Shown: piece after piece, positions 47,400 through 59,800 of the stretch
How the letters are laid out: every line of letters begins with the position of its first letter
How positions within the stretch are numbered: the first letter of the stretch is position 1
DNA from: Atrichornis clamosus
Lineage: Eukaryota; Chordata; Aves; Passeriformes; Menuridae
NCBI GenBank assembly: GCA_013400975.1
Contig: WBMZ01003247.1
Coordinates: forward strand, 1 to 64,000
Direction of reading: 5' to 3'
DNA length: 64,000 nt
Notes under the pieces: model-generated
What the model was told of the DNA's origin: nothing
Seen by the model: only the letters and a program-made list of their open reading frames with translations
Databases searched by the model: none
Position numbers and translations under genes: made by a program

Positions 47400-47720
47400 T
47401 TAAGTAAAAGTTTCTACTAAGGGCTGATGTTGCAATTAATGCTTTCCAAATGAACTGGGAGCTCTTGTGGCTCTCTAGGCCTGCACCCTGCCCAGGCAGC
47501 TGAGCGTCCCCGCACACACGCATATTCCACATCTGCTCTTTTGTCTGGATGGACAGCAGGACGCCACGGAGGTTTCCCCATCAAAAGAAAGGCAATTCTA
47601 AAAGATTAAGATGTTCTAGTTAGGCACATGGTAACATTTGATGTTTCGGATTTTCAGATCTCCCAAGTGTCACATTTCCAGCCTCTCACGAATTGGATGT
47701 GACGGGTGTGTTCTAAAAGC
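47400..47720. promoter_or_regulatory. GC-richer candidate regulatory block
   Basis: A 0.3 kb island of higher GC and non-repetitive sequence inside AT-rich DNA. It contains the E-boxes CAGCTG and CATCTG and several CpG dinucleotides (for example GAGCGTCCCCGC and GGACGCCACGG). No open frame is convincing. Regulatory identity is inference. Confidence 0.25.
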
Positions 47721-50559
47721 TACCAGTAAAGCCAGTGGTGAATAAAGAAGCACTTAATGTCATGACTGCTAATAGATAATGCTGGGTTCAGAATGCACAA
47801 AGGACAACGTTTCCCATTAGGTACATGAGAATAAAAAGTGGTAAGCCTTGACTAGAAGAGCAAAAATCTCACTTCACCCCAAGTGTATAGCAAAAGGATT
47901 GAACATTTGATGTCAAAAAGCTTGCTGTTTGTTTTTTTCTCCCATGAAGCTAATTGTTTCTTTTAATTCCTTATTATTTCAAGATTTCATGAATCTTGAA
48001 TGTCAGCATTCTATCAGATTTTAGTCAAGTTTTCTTTTGAATTATACAAACTTGAGGATGGGAAAGTTTTCTCAGACTTAGTTATTATCACATGAAAATT
48101 TCAAATTAAGAACTTTAATTATTTTTTACAGAAATATAATCAGCCACATCTGTTAAACCAATTTCCTTGTTCCCATACAAAATAAATGACACAATCATCC
48201 TTATTTAATTGCATACATCATGGTTTATGTCACCAACTACTCATGTACTTTAATTCCTAATGCAAAAAATGTAGGCAGGCAGTTTATTTCTGTGCAGTTT
48301 GCCTTATTCACATATAACAGAGAAGCAAACAGCTATTTTTTCCTCTTACAATTAAAAAAAAAAAAGTCTGAGCACATTAATAGTTACATTTGTGTAATTC
48401 AGACTCACTGAAAAATGTGCCTTGAATAAAGGTGGTACCAGTTTAAAGAATTAGGGATGCTTTAAAAGTCAAACACAGAAAACTTTTGAGGAATATGGGT
48501 GACAAGAAACCAATATGTATGACTGGACAGGGAACAAAATTTGTCTCTACTTTGTCTATTAGCAAGGTTGTTTTTTAGAAAAGGTGTTAATGTTTTCTCC
48601 CTCAAAGCAAAAGTTCTCTACATTGCACAAGGCCTTTGCACAGGTACAATTGGAAGAAACGTATATGAAATTTTCTCCTGGTTAAGAAAAGACTGGCATA
48701 ATCAGTCTCAGGTCCCAGCACAAGAGTAAGATGCCTGAGAACAGCTGAGGAGGGAAAACAAGCACACACAACTTATGATATCTCCTACTTTTCCTTGGCT
48801 GGCAGGAAAGGCTCACAGAAGTGATGAATTCATATTTTACTGTTTTAAGGATCAAGATTCCACTTTCTTTTCATCCATCTCAAAATTCTAGGGCATAGCA
48901 CAACTTAATCCACACTCCCAATCAGCAGGGAATGTACCAAAGATTGCACCTCCTGAAGTACAGTTCCCTTCAGAGCTCTTCCTGGAACTGACTGTACTAC
49001 AGTCAGTGCTACTGCTTGATAAGACAATCCAATCCTTTGTTAAGAACTTCCAAAATGAAACAGAAATACCAATTAATTTGTATTCTGTCTGGAACTAATT
49101 TAATTCAAAGGTGTCTTCTAGTACCTTGGGATATGGTGTGTTCTGCTTTGGAGAGAATCAATCAGTGAGAGATTGATGAAGGGGTGGTGAGGTCAGGTTT
49201 GCAAATACAGAACCATCTGCAAAGTCTCCTGGGTTGGTACCTGCAGCATAGTAATTTACAGGAGCAGGTGTTTCCTTTTAATCTACATTTTTTTTCTGCT
49301 GAAATTGTAACTTTATTGAGAAAGTGCCTGCAGTTTGTTATTAAGAGGGTACTTTGTTCATTTTTGCTATTAACTATCTGCTGAAAGGTTTCTGAAAGTT
49401 TTAATGCTGAGAATCCTTAAAAATACAGGTAAGAAAAGAGGCCGTGAGATTAAATATGGAAGTCAATCAGACACATCTTCAGAAAGCTGCTACACATAAA
49501 CATAATAAAGTCCAAAAGTCTGTTTTTAAAACAGGATTATATTGTTCAGAAATGAGCCATTTCTTCCTAAATATGGGTTACTGAAATTAACATAGTCATT
49601 AAGATTAAAATTTATTTCTGTTTACAGCCATAAACAATTACTGAGAAAGGAAGCTTTCTGAAACAGAAGAAAAATTCAAGAATTCCAGCTGGAATTTCCC
49701 ACCTGAGCTGAGCTTGGTGTGATGGGCACTCAGGTCAGTTCCCTTTGATTTGGATCCAAAGCACAGCAAAAGGTCAGTAGAGAACATATTTGAATTCCAA
49801 CTCGGGTTCCTGGCTATGCTACACCTCATACTCTGCTTCAGCTCTACTCTAATCGACATAATCTCTTCTCTGGCCTCACATCTCTCGACCCCACTCCCAG
49901 ATCATACAAACTCTCTGTGCATCATGAGCTTCAACGGGTGGCAAACCTGGAGACTGTGCCCTTAAGGGTTTTCACTGCGCTCACGTTCCACAGTCTCCAC
50001 ACAGGCATCCACACCAGGAGCTCGTCACAAACCTGCTTCATCTTACAACTTCTGCCTCTTCACAATTCTAGGAATGTTCTTGAGAATTCTCCTTGGGTTT
50101 GCCTAATGCGTTTTACCTTCCCTGTAATTCTTAACAGGACAAAAATGACATGCGGGAAAGTAGTTTTGTAGTTTGGGTGTATCACCAAAAAAGTCACAGA
50201 ACACTGCAAAATGAAGAAAACTTGGGTTTACATGATTCACAATATTAATTGCAGCGGAATATCCTTCTTTGCCAATCACTGAGGCAAAACCCAAGTCAAA
50301 GTGCAACTCTCACTAAAGAAACCAATAGCTAGAAATGTTTATTTTTTCATATTGTGCTTTAGACATTAAATCTAAAAATCTTTGTCTAAAAACCCACTTC
50401 TAGAAAAAAACCCCATGCACAATATTGACTATCTGGTCATATACTGGGTTTTGTTCCTTCACTTTCCTATTCTTCGGAAATTTTTAATTATGGTTTGTAG
50501 TAAACTTTGGGAAATAAAAGGACAGTGACTCAGCAAATGAGTAAAACCCCTTGTTCTGT

Positions 50560-50740
50560 GTTTTTGTTTAAGTCCTGTAATTAATCTGAAGACAGATTTA
50601 TTCCTCTGGGGGGAAAAAAAATAGATGTGAGAATCAAATCTGCTTAACTGGCAGATTTTTCAGTTTTTAATTGAACTAATTTAATTTTTACCTGACCAAG
50701 CATCACCCTTAATTTTAATTTAGGGTTGGTTTTTTGTTTT
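50560..50740. promoter_or_regulatory. Homeodomain-rich candidate element
   Basis: TAATTAATCTGAAG, GATTTATT, TTTTTAATTGAACTAATTTAATT and ACCCTTAATTTTAATTTAGGG lie within 180 bp. It could be plain AT-rich DNA; the mixture with non-AT words raises the chance of a conserved element only slightly. Confidence 0.2.
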
Positions 50741-51744
50741 ACTTCTGGGAAGGTCCCCTCTGTTCCCGGCGTGTTTCCCTGTCACTCTGATGAATACTGA
50801 GACAAAGAAATCTTTCCTTTCCCAGAAAGAACTGCCTCATCTGTTGCTAATTTCCCTGCCCACCCCTTATGGAACACACGGCTCCTTTCTGTGACCTCTT
50901 GCTGTGTGTACGTTCATGAAATCTTTAAAATCCCCTTCTTGCAAAATTATCCAAATTTAATAACAACTTTCAATGTATGTTTTCTGTCTATTCTCATCTA
51001 AATAACACAAAAGAAATGCAACACATTTTCATGAATGCTTTAAGCATATCTGTTAAATGGCTTATTGAATAAAAAAATTGCTTCCCATTTTCTTTTTGTC
51101 CCTTTTAGCTTTACATTCATTTCCATAGCAATAAACCAGTATGGTTTCTGTTGCTCAATAATTTTTCTTGTGTTGCCTCCTTCCTCATGGCTTTCCTCCT
51201 TGCCCCTACATGAGCTGTGCCTCTGCAGAGGCACATGCCAAAGAAGCAAAATAAGCAAATGTGCATTTAGATTTTCATGACTGGGCTGTTGGATCTAGCC
51301 ATGGATTTACTCCAGCCTTACAGTGGCCTGTAACTTCTGTTCTGTTGGACACACAATAGGTAACAATCAAGCACACAGGAATTTTTGGAATTGTATTTCC
51401 CTTCATATAATTTGCTCTTGGTTCAACACATCTCTATGCCACCAGTCTTAATTAAGAGAGCAGCACAAAACAATTGTGCAAATCCTCTGCACCAGAAACA
51501 CTAAACAAATCCTTTCCATAGAGACATAGAACAAGGCCACAAAAATTCTAAATAATCTTACTTGAAGTTTGCACAATCTATTTTTGCACTGGAAAAATTA
51601 GATAGAATTTGTCACAGCAATTAATTTTCTTTACTGTTGACCGAAAATATGCAATATATTAAAATAAATCTTAGCAAATAATTAAGATCACCAGGTCAAC
51701 TACACAATATTTCATGAGAATAAAGTTGCTACTCAGAAAATAAG

Positions 51745-51990
51745 TGCTCTTTTTCTTGCCATTCTCAGCAGCCTTGCTTGTTTTGCATATGGTTGCATGT
51801 TTAATTAGCAATCCTCCTGTAAGTGTCTGCAATTAGACAATGATGATTAATAAAATAACTCCTTTAAAGCTCCATTTAGGCAGCAGAACTGCACAATCAG
51901 GTATAATTAATTCATCATTAATAAATCATAGCTGATTAACTAATATGTTGATTACAAACACATTACTGCATAGCTTCCCACCTGAGCTCT
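51745..51990. promoter_or_regulatory. Homeodomain-dense candidate enhancer, about 14 kb upstream of ATOH7
   Basis: At least ten ATTA/TAAT cores occur in about 200 bp, including TTAATTAG (51801-51808), CAATTAG (51830-51836), ATGATTAATAAAAT (from 51842), TAATTAATTCATCATTAATAA (from 51904, 21 bp written as overlapping cores) and GATTAACTAAT. E-boxes CATATG (51786-51791) and CACCTG (51979-51984) flank them; the second is identical to the ATOH7 promoter E-boxes. The location between ATOH7 and PBLD matches the side where the human remote retinal enhancer lies. Confidence 0.4.
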
Positions 51991-52299
51991 GGTGATTTTT
52001 CTATCCTGAAAAGAAATAGAGACAAAGTAGTAGTAAATTATTTTTTAAAATGCTTTAAGCAGCAAAGATACTGGTTTGGTCAGGAAATTTAGATTAAAAG
52101 TATCTTTAAAATTTCTGGGCCTTGTTCATTATGAGTACTCTCGAGTAAAAAAAAAAATAATTGGACTGTCTATTTGTTAAATGTGCATGGGTGAACAATA
52201 ATTGGTTCTTTAGTTCATTTATATTCTTAAGGAAGGCTTTTTTTCCCAAAGCATCTCAGATTATGGGCCAGATTCAGTCTTTGCCTAAGGCAGCAGGAA

Positions 52300-52470
52300 G
52301 AATTAAATGCAGCAGCACAAGCTTGCAGCACTGCTGCTCCAGAAGGTCCAGGTCCAGGTCAGGGACCTGCCAGAAGGGGAACAATCGGAGCCTGAGGACG
52401 CCAAGGCAGCTGCTGAAGCTGCCATTGCAGCGGGGCTGCTGCGCTGCCTCCACAGCCCCGTTTTGCATCT
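52300..52470. other. GC-rich island with open reading on both strands
   Basis: A CAG/GCTG-rich, GC-rich patch inside AT-rich DNA, about 1.3 kb beyond the PBLD stop on the PBLD 3' side. Forward translation from 52307 gives an Ala/Glu-rich peptide (AKAAAEAAIAAG). The minus strand is also open. No known protein is recognised. It may be part of the PBLD 3' UTR, a repeat fragment or a small unknown transcript. Confidence 0.35.
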
Positions 52471-53717
52471 CATCACAAGTCCCACGTTCACAAATCATAT
52501 TTCAGCTCCATGACCTCCAACAAGACTGAAGACAGGAGAAGAATGTGCAGTTCCATTTGGAGACTCCTTTTGCTTGCCACCTAGCCCCTGAGCTGAGTAG
52601 AGCATTTAAATCACAACTTTGGTATGTTCTGTGTAGCTGCAGGAGACAGAACTTTTTATTTAAATGAACCCTAAGTTCTGACACTGTTACTGGTCTCCAG
52701 CTACTGAGACTTAAGTAAGATGTAATTAACAAGTTCTGATAAAATTCAAAAGAAATGGAAAAAAGTGAACTTGGAACAACTAAGTTCCTCATGATTTATA
52801 AAGGGATGACATTGAGCTGTTCTCATATAAGAATGTCTGAGTTAATTCACCCTGAAATATTGCAAAGAGAAAGAACTAAAGCAAAGCTTAGGACAGAAAT
52901 GACTTGAAAGGGAAAACAGAGTTTTAGCTGAAGCAACTGTAACAGTTCCATATTCCTAGTAAATCCAGTGAAAGACCACAATGGATTGGTGACAAAATCT
53001 GAAGAACTACACTTCATGAAGATTACAGAGGAAACTTTTGGTTCAGGGGAAAATCTTCAGTCTTTGAAAAGTAATTGACATTGCTATAACCAATAAAGTC
53101 TCCTTTCAGATTTTAATCAATTTTATGTGCATCACTATGTCAATCTGTTAAATCTTTCTGCTAAACTTTTAATTAAAGTATTGACTAAGCAGAACTGCAA
53201 TACCATTCATCTTTGCAAAACACTGTTCAGAAAAGAGAACCACAAGGCACATTTCTAAACCATTTATATTCTTTCGTATTTTAATTCAAGTAAATTAATG
53301 AACATGACTGTCATTTCAATATATGGCAGAGAAAATATTATTTTTTTTAAAACAAATTCAGATTTCATGGAAAATTATCAATATGGGAAAAGTTTGACTA
53401 TTTTATCAAACAGATGTTTACAGTTTAATCCAGGATGCAGTAAGGGCCTTTAACATGTAATCTGGAAATAGAAGAATCGTTCAAAAACAGAAAGACAAGA
53501 TAGATGTCTTCAAACATTTTCTGAGGTCAGTGGTAAGATGAAAGTGAAGAAAACAATACCAAGGATCTTGAAGATCAGAAGTATTTTCAAGCAATTTTTA
53601 AAAACGGACAATAAGTAGTCAAAGACTTTTGAGAAGTAGTGATTCACTGCCTAGAACCGAGACAAAACCAGCACGATCAGAGTAACATGAAGGTGTGGGA
53701 GATTAGTCTGAGTTCCT

Positions 53718-53830
53718 TCACAAAGCCAGGTTTCCTTTCAATACAACAGCAGTTTGCCCTGCAATGTCAACTCTTCCATCATTGCGCAGGGAAATCTTCA
53801 GCTCTCCTCCACGGCGGGAACATTGAAAAG
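53718..53830 (-). CDS. PBLD: PBLD exon r7: C-terminus and stop codon
   Basis: 113 nt to the TGA at 53720-53718, acceptor TTCCATTTAG. It encodes [19 protein letters not shown] and [17 protein letters not shown]. It matches the human end FQCSHRGGELGISLRPDGRVDIRGGAAVVLEG. The 5.3 kb intron before it is much longer than the other PBLD introns here. Confidence 0.95.
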
Positions 53831-56800
53831 CTAAATGGAAACAAGAACCCACAGTTAAAAAAACAGCATGTATCACAAATTATTTAAAAATCCATGAAAA
53901 TTCTGGGAAATGAAGCTTCTGCCTCCAGAAAGCAAGTAGCACCAGGGCGAACAGTGTACCAGGGACACCCTGGATGAATTGTCTTTATGGATGAAGATGC
54001 ATAAGAGGGTGAATTTCCAGCTAGAACTTGCCTATTGAGTCTGACAAAACTGCCAGTTAATACAAGCAGTGAAGGATTGTTTGCTGTGTTGTAGCAAATC
54101 AAGTTTTCTTTGTGTATCTAAGAAGTCTTGAATTCTCCCTTCATGGGATACATTTTTAGAGGGAAGAAGGAAGAACACCAAGAATTATCTCCATGAGAAT
54201 GAAGAGCCATTTTACCGGTACTGAACATCCAGAGTTGATACGACATTCAAAGAATGTGTCTGCCTAAAGGGTAAATAAGCTCACAAAGGCAGTGGACAAA
54301 GTCTACAAAGAAAGATAGAGGCTGCTTCAGTTGTCACAAACTGACACCAAATTATTACACAGGCAGGTACAGATATTGATATATAGAATCCTGAAGACAT
54401 AATTTAGTACAGCGGAATAAACTTGAAGTAGAAACAGCCTTCTGCTTGTAATTAATTACAGAACTCAGCTTTTGCCTAAACTGTGCAGTCATACACAGGT
54501 GAGATGATGTTCACGTAGCACATGGAGTCTGTAACTTGTTTCAGCAGCCTAATTTTAGTTGCACAATGACTTGCTCAGAAAATAGTTCAGATGGCATTTA
54601 GAAAAGGTTTGAGTTTCATGTAGTGTTGCTTTTGTAAAAGACAAATGCAAATGGATGAAGAGGCATTAATGTTGTCTCCTTATTTAATGAATTTCCAACT
54701 GCTACAGAAGTTGTCCAAAGCTAAAGGACATGTTTTTCCTCTCAAACCCACAATTTATAAATTGCGTAGAGACTGTATTCAGACCGTGAGAGAGCACAGG
54801 CTCTCTAACTGATGGCATATATGCTGTGTGCTTTAAAACTATTTCTCAGCCACTGCTGATAAGAAAGCTCTTCTTTGATCAGGATATTAGATTCTCAGAC
54901 AAAGCAAGCACTCTAAAAGAGTGATATTGATATTGATACTGTCTGTTCTTTTATAGAACCACTGGTTAGTGTTTTTAACTTGTCAGAACATCATCTACAA
55001 ATGGAGTAATGCTTCAATCAAGTATTTTAGACTCTTAAAGATCCAGGCCATGCTAAAATTGATCAACTGTTATGGCCAGTGTGGAGACACAGCTAAGATC
55101 TCCCACTCCCACGTGATTGCAGATTTAAATAAAAGAGATTAATTATTTCAAATCTTCAAAGGTTGTTTGGGTTTGGGTTTCTTGTTCTTTAAATATTCAA
55201 ACAGTACTGGCTGTTTCATGTCAGGATTACAAAGATTGTTTTGATATTGGTCCACTTTATTTTATTTTAAAAGAAACTTCCAAAGTAGAAGAAAAACAAA
55301 AAATATCCCACAAAAGGAACTTTTAGTCAAGCTTATATGAAAGTAATACTTGATCTATTCCTTCTCATACACAACAGCACTGATATTTCACACTATGTCT
55401 AAGACTAAACAGACTTGAACGGAACATTTCAATAACTGGAGGATTTCATTTAACAGCAATGCCTCTGGAGGCAATCAGGCATCTCTGAAGTGCACTTACC
55501 TTTAAGATCATAAAGTTGTGGCACATCTACTCCATGTCTGTATTTATTAGGAATACCTCATACTATAGGTAGCTTTTATACATATTTTTTATAAAAACAA
55601 TTATGTGCAATTGTAGAAACAACATGTAACAGGTGAACTCACAGTGCCCTGAACTCCTCTGTGATTAACCTGACACAGGAAAGTTTAAGAGTAACCACAA
55701 GGCCTGTGAGATTGAGTACGCTGATACCACAGAATCACACACCCATCAGCTGGTGGCCTTGTACTCACATCATCCTGTTGTTGTGAGGAGCTTCATATCA
55801 GCCTAGATGTAGCTAAATGACCATTGCTTACAGAATTTGAGGACTAATGGATTTACTTCATGGTGTCATCATCATGACAAGTGACAATCTTGTAATAATA
55901 CTTATTTTAAGAAATCACTAGTATTTTGTTTGAATTTCTAAACCCTATAGAGGAATGATGGAAGAAGCACTTGCTCCTTAAGTAAATATCTCCAAGACTT
56001 TTTTTTATTCTCAGAAAAAAGGTGGATAAATCTGGTGACTGATGGAGAGAAACACCTCTCCTTTGGCAGAAATGTTACACTTGTGCATAAATCTGATGTT
56101 GTCAATCTGTATGTTGAGACCACTTGGAAAAGATGAAAGCTGCAATTACAACTCTGCAGAACGCTTAACTTCATGAGAATTCAAATTAGCAAAAACTTAA
56201 ATACAGGTGATTTATTGTACCTTAATGAAGGAACTTCTTCTGGCTTTTTTTGGTGTGTTTTGTGTTTTTTGCTTAGTTTCTGCCCCCCAGAAAAACAACC
56301 CTCAAACGCTATAAACCTGTTCCCTACCGGAAGGAATCAGAGAAGTCAAAGGCAGTAATAAGAATCAAATTTCCCCACAAATTAATACAGTTGTCTAAAA
56401 TAAACAGATATAGCAAGATTTCTCTAGCTTAACCTGAGGTTTAAAATTGTCCTGGATAAACCCCTTTTCATCACAATAATTTGGGAAGTCTCGTCTAAAT
56501 TGTTTGGTTATATGGAATTCCTTATGCATGTTTGTAAGTGTACCTTAGAAATGTGAAAGCTCTGTGAAGGGCCGGACAGTTGTTATACACTGTACTCATT
56601 TGCAACTGTGAAAGTCTATATATCTGATATAAGAGATTATAATTTTTATTTATTGCAGAGACTCCTCAAATGCAAAAAAGGCAAAGACTGATATGAAACA
56701 CTGATTCAACCAGCAGCTTAGATTCAAGGACATGTACCCAGTTTCAAGAAAGATCATAAAGTATTTCACCTTATAAAAGTACTGGAAAATTCTCTTTGTA

Positions 56801-59800
56801 GTTGATGGGGGTGATTGTTGTTTGACAGTTTGGTCTAATAAAATAGGAAGAGAACCTAATCACAGGAAATTAAGCCTGATGCTTCATCAGAGCTGCAGCT
56901 GACCTCCTTCTAGAGGTCATGATAGCCAGAGAGATCTGACAATAGATTTAATGTTCCTCATTTTTATATTATTTTATATGTAATCTGTTTAGGAGCTAAC
57001 AGATCCTTCATTTTATGGAAGAAATTCTTCCTTTATTCTTGCAATAAAAAGTATCGGATATTACAGAAGCTACCACACAGGCTTCTTAAGAGTCAAAACA
57101 TGTTCTTATTTATTAATATTTGGTGATACAGAATCTCCTTGAACGCCTGCTATCTTTTCCAAATAATCTCATTAGTAATAGAATGTGCCCAGCATATTCT
57201 ATTCTAACCCTCAGTCAGTCACATGCAAGGAAAAGTTACTTCTTGTAAACATAAATCAAAACCACGTGTTGATCAGACATCAAATGAACTTGTTCTACTT
57301 AAAACTGTTTTGTATGATTTCTACCACAGAAGAAGTTTAAGGACATATATGCATGGAATATGAAAAAAAAGAAAAAAGCAACCCAAAGCTGTCTTGTGGA
57401 CAGATAGGACTTTTTTTGTCCTAAACAGATTAGAGAAGCTGATTACAGCATCAATTGCCTTTGCTGCTTGAGATATTTTCTCCAAAAGGGGAAATGGGAC
57501 AGTACATACAAAATACATGAAAATGCGAAACAGGTGGAAAGTGTCAATTATAAGTACAGACAGAATTCCAGTTTGTTTGAGTACTTAAAGAAGCAGAGTC
57601 TATAGATGGCACGGAAGACTTCAAATTCTACATAACATCCAAAAACGTCACAATCTTCTGAGAAACAGCCAGTCCATAAGGATGCATTACCCAAGGCAGT
57701 TTCTTCTCTTCAGAAAATATGTTGAGATTTTTTTTTATCCCTCAACATTATTTAAACTATCACAGATACTGGGTGGTGTATATGCCAATACAAGATCTTT
57801 GGGACAGAAAGTTCAACCTTTCCTTCAGTCCATGATAGAGAAGGTCTTAGTCATTGTGGGTCCTTTCAAGACTTACCCTCCTCAAGAAAATCTAATTTGA
57901 GATTCATTTGACCAAATATAGGAAGGCTTATATTCAAGGTAGCTGTTTGTTTGGAAAAGTGTTTATTTTTATGGACAAAGAACCTTATTAGATCAAGTAT
58001 CCAACCTCTGTTCTAAACTAAATGTGACCAAAGGCTTGAGTACAGAATGGCCCCCTACCCCTCCCAGGGAACCAGGTAGGGGAGGAGGGTATTTTTGTGT
58101 TGCTTCTCTTGTTCTTCTGTTCTCTGGCAAAGCACTAGAACATGAGAAGCAAGGAGTCACCCAATACCTCTGTATCTAGCATTGTCATGTATTAACAGCT
58201 TCTCTTGTTTTTTTTCCACCAGGTTCTTAAGTTTCTTGCTTAACAACAAAGATGTCATGTAACAAGCATATCTCATTGATTGAAAAAATACCAATCAATC
58301 TTTTCTTTAAGAGCTCAGCCATCTCAGATTCCTTTAGTACTTAGTCATTTAAAAGTAAGATTGCAAGTAAAATCACAAATAAATAAAAACTGCCAATGCC
58401 CCCATACTGTGTCTTTGTTCTTACATATTTAAGGTTAGTCACGTTCTTTCAGTTCCTGTAACCCACGTGACTATTATTTCTTATCTCTTTCCTTGCTACT
58501 ACATAAAAGTTCATAATCCTGAGCAAAACTATCTTCATATCTAAATACGTAGATTAAAAATATGTATTAAAAATACATTATCTCTTCTTATCTAGCTCTA
58601 ACAACACTAGCTATTCTAAACCCTACGTTTCCTAACTAAATCACTGGAAGGATTAATCTGGAGCAGTTCTTAAGAAAATTCCAAAATCGGGCAGAAATTA
58701 TAGGAGTTGTTTTGGCCTCAACATACATGAGGGGAAAGGAAAACACTGCTCAAATTGTACTCTAAAGAAAATACTGAAATGTGTTTCCAATACTAAATGT
58801 AAACCATAAAGACCAAGCAGTATAGTAAAATTCAATCAAAACACATAAACAACATCACCTGAGGTTCACCAAGCTTCAGTTATGATAAAAGGTCATAAGA
58901 ACTGAAATCCAAAAGCTGACATCAAAAACTAACTGCAGAGAGTTCTGATCCAGAAACCAACACTTCAAAATCCCTGTGGGCATGATGTGTCACAGGGGTG
59001 GGTAGGAAAAAAAGCAATTTCTCAAAGATTTTCTCACATAGAATATTACATAATGTTCTATTCATCTTGAGGAAATGGATAGAGAGCTATTGCTACAGTT
59101 TAGATTGCAGTAATAATACAAGCTTTTCTTTTCTAGTGAGTAGATTTACATAAATGGAATAAAACATTGTATCTTACCAAGCATTTCTTTCTTCCCCAGC
59201 TGCTCTGACCAGTAGCTGCTTAAAACAGCATGGGCAGATCCTTAAAAGAAATTGGAAAACAAAGTATAGAATTACATTATAATCACTTTATAGAGTAAGC
59301 ACAGTCGAAATGTAAATATCATAAATCAAGTGCCATATGTGTTTAGGAAAAAAAAAACCTAAGAGTTTGCACAGCAGACAGAACTTAAGGCTTTATAATT
59401 TCAATTATTTACAGTACACCAGTATTAGTCCCACATTCTCTGGCTTCAATGGAAATTTTGCTTAGGTAAGGGCTTCATCATTAGCCACAACTGGTAAGAA
59501 TAACAAACAGCACCAATTACGATACTTGAACCAAAGTACTCATTTCTCTACCAAAAGTGAAGTTTCCTAATAACAGAATCTCCAAATCTATATTCACAAT
59601 ATTAGTTATCTAAACATGATGTTATTCAATGAAATATGAACAGCTCCCCATCACCTTACTGAATAAGCTTTTGGATATCTTTTAGGAGCAGATGGATAGA
59701 AGTCACGATGTAAAACAAAACTATTTCTTCTCCTAACAGTTTTCATAACAAAACCTCAAGAGTTTTTTCAGTATTGAATGCTGTTAAGTGTCAGGACATA

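Larger units (their letters stand above)
37830..53630. other. ATOH7 upstream / PBLD downstream intergenic region
   Basis: Nearly 16 kb without a supportable gene. Candidate regulatory blocks at 45900-46200, 47400-47720, 50560-50740 and 51745-51990 are listed separately. There are AT-rich microsatellite-like tracts near 46550-46645 and 47265-47310. The PBLD 3' UTR must occupy some of the right end. Remaining sequence is AT-rich and unique by eye. Confidence 0.6.
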
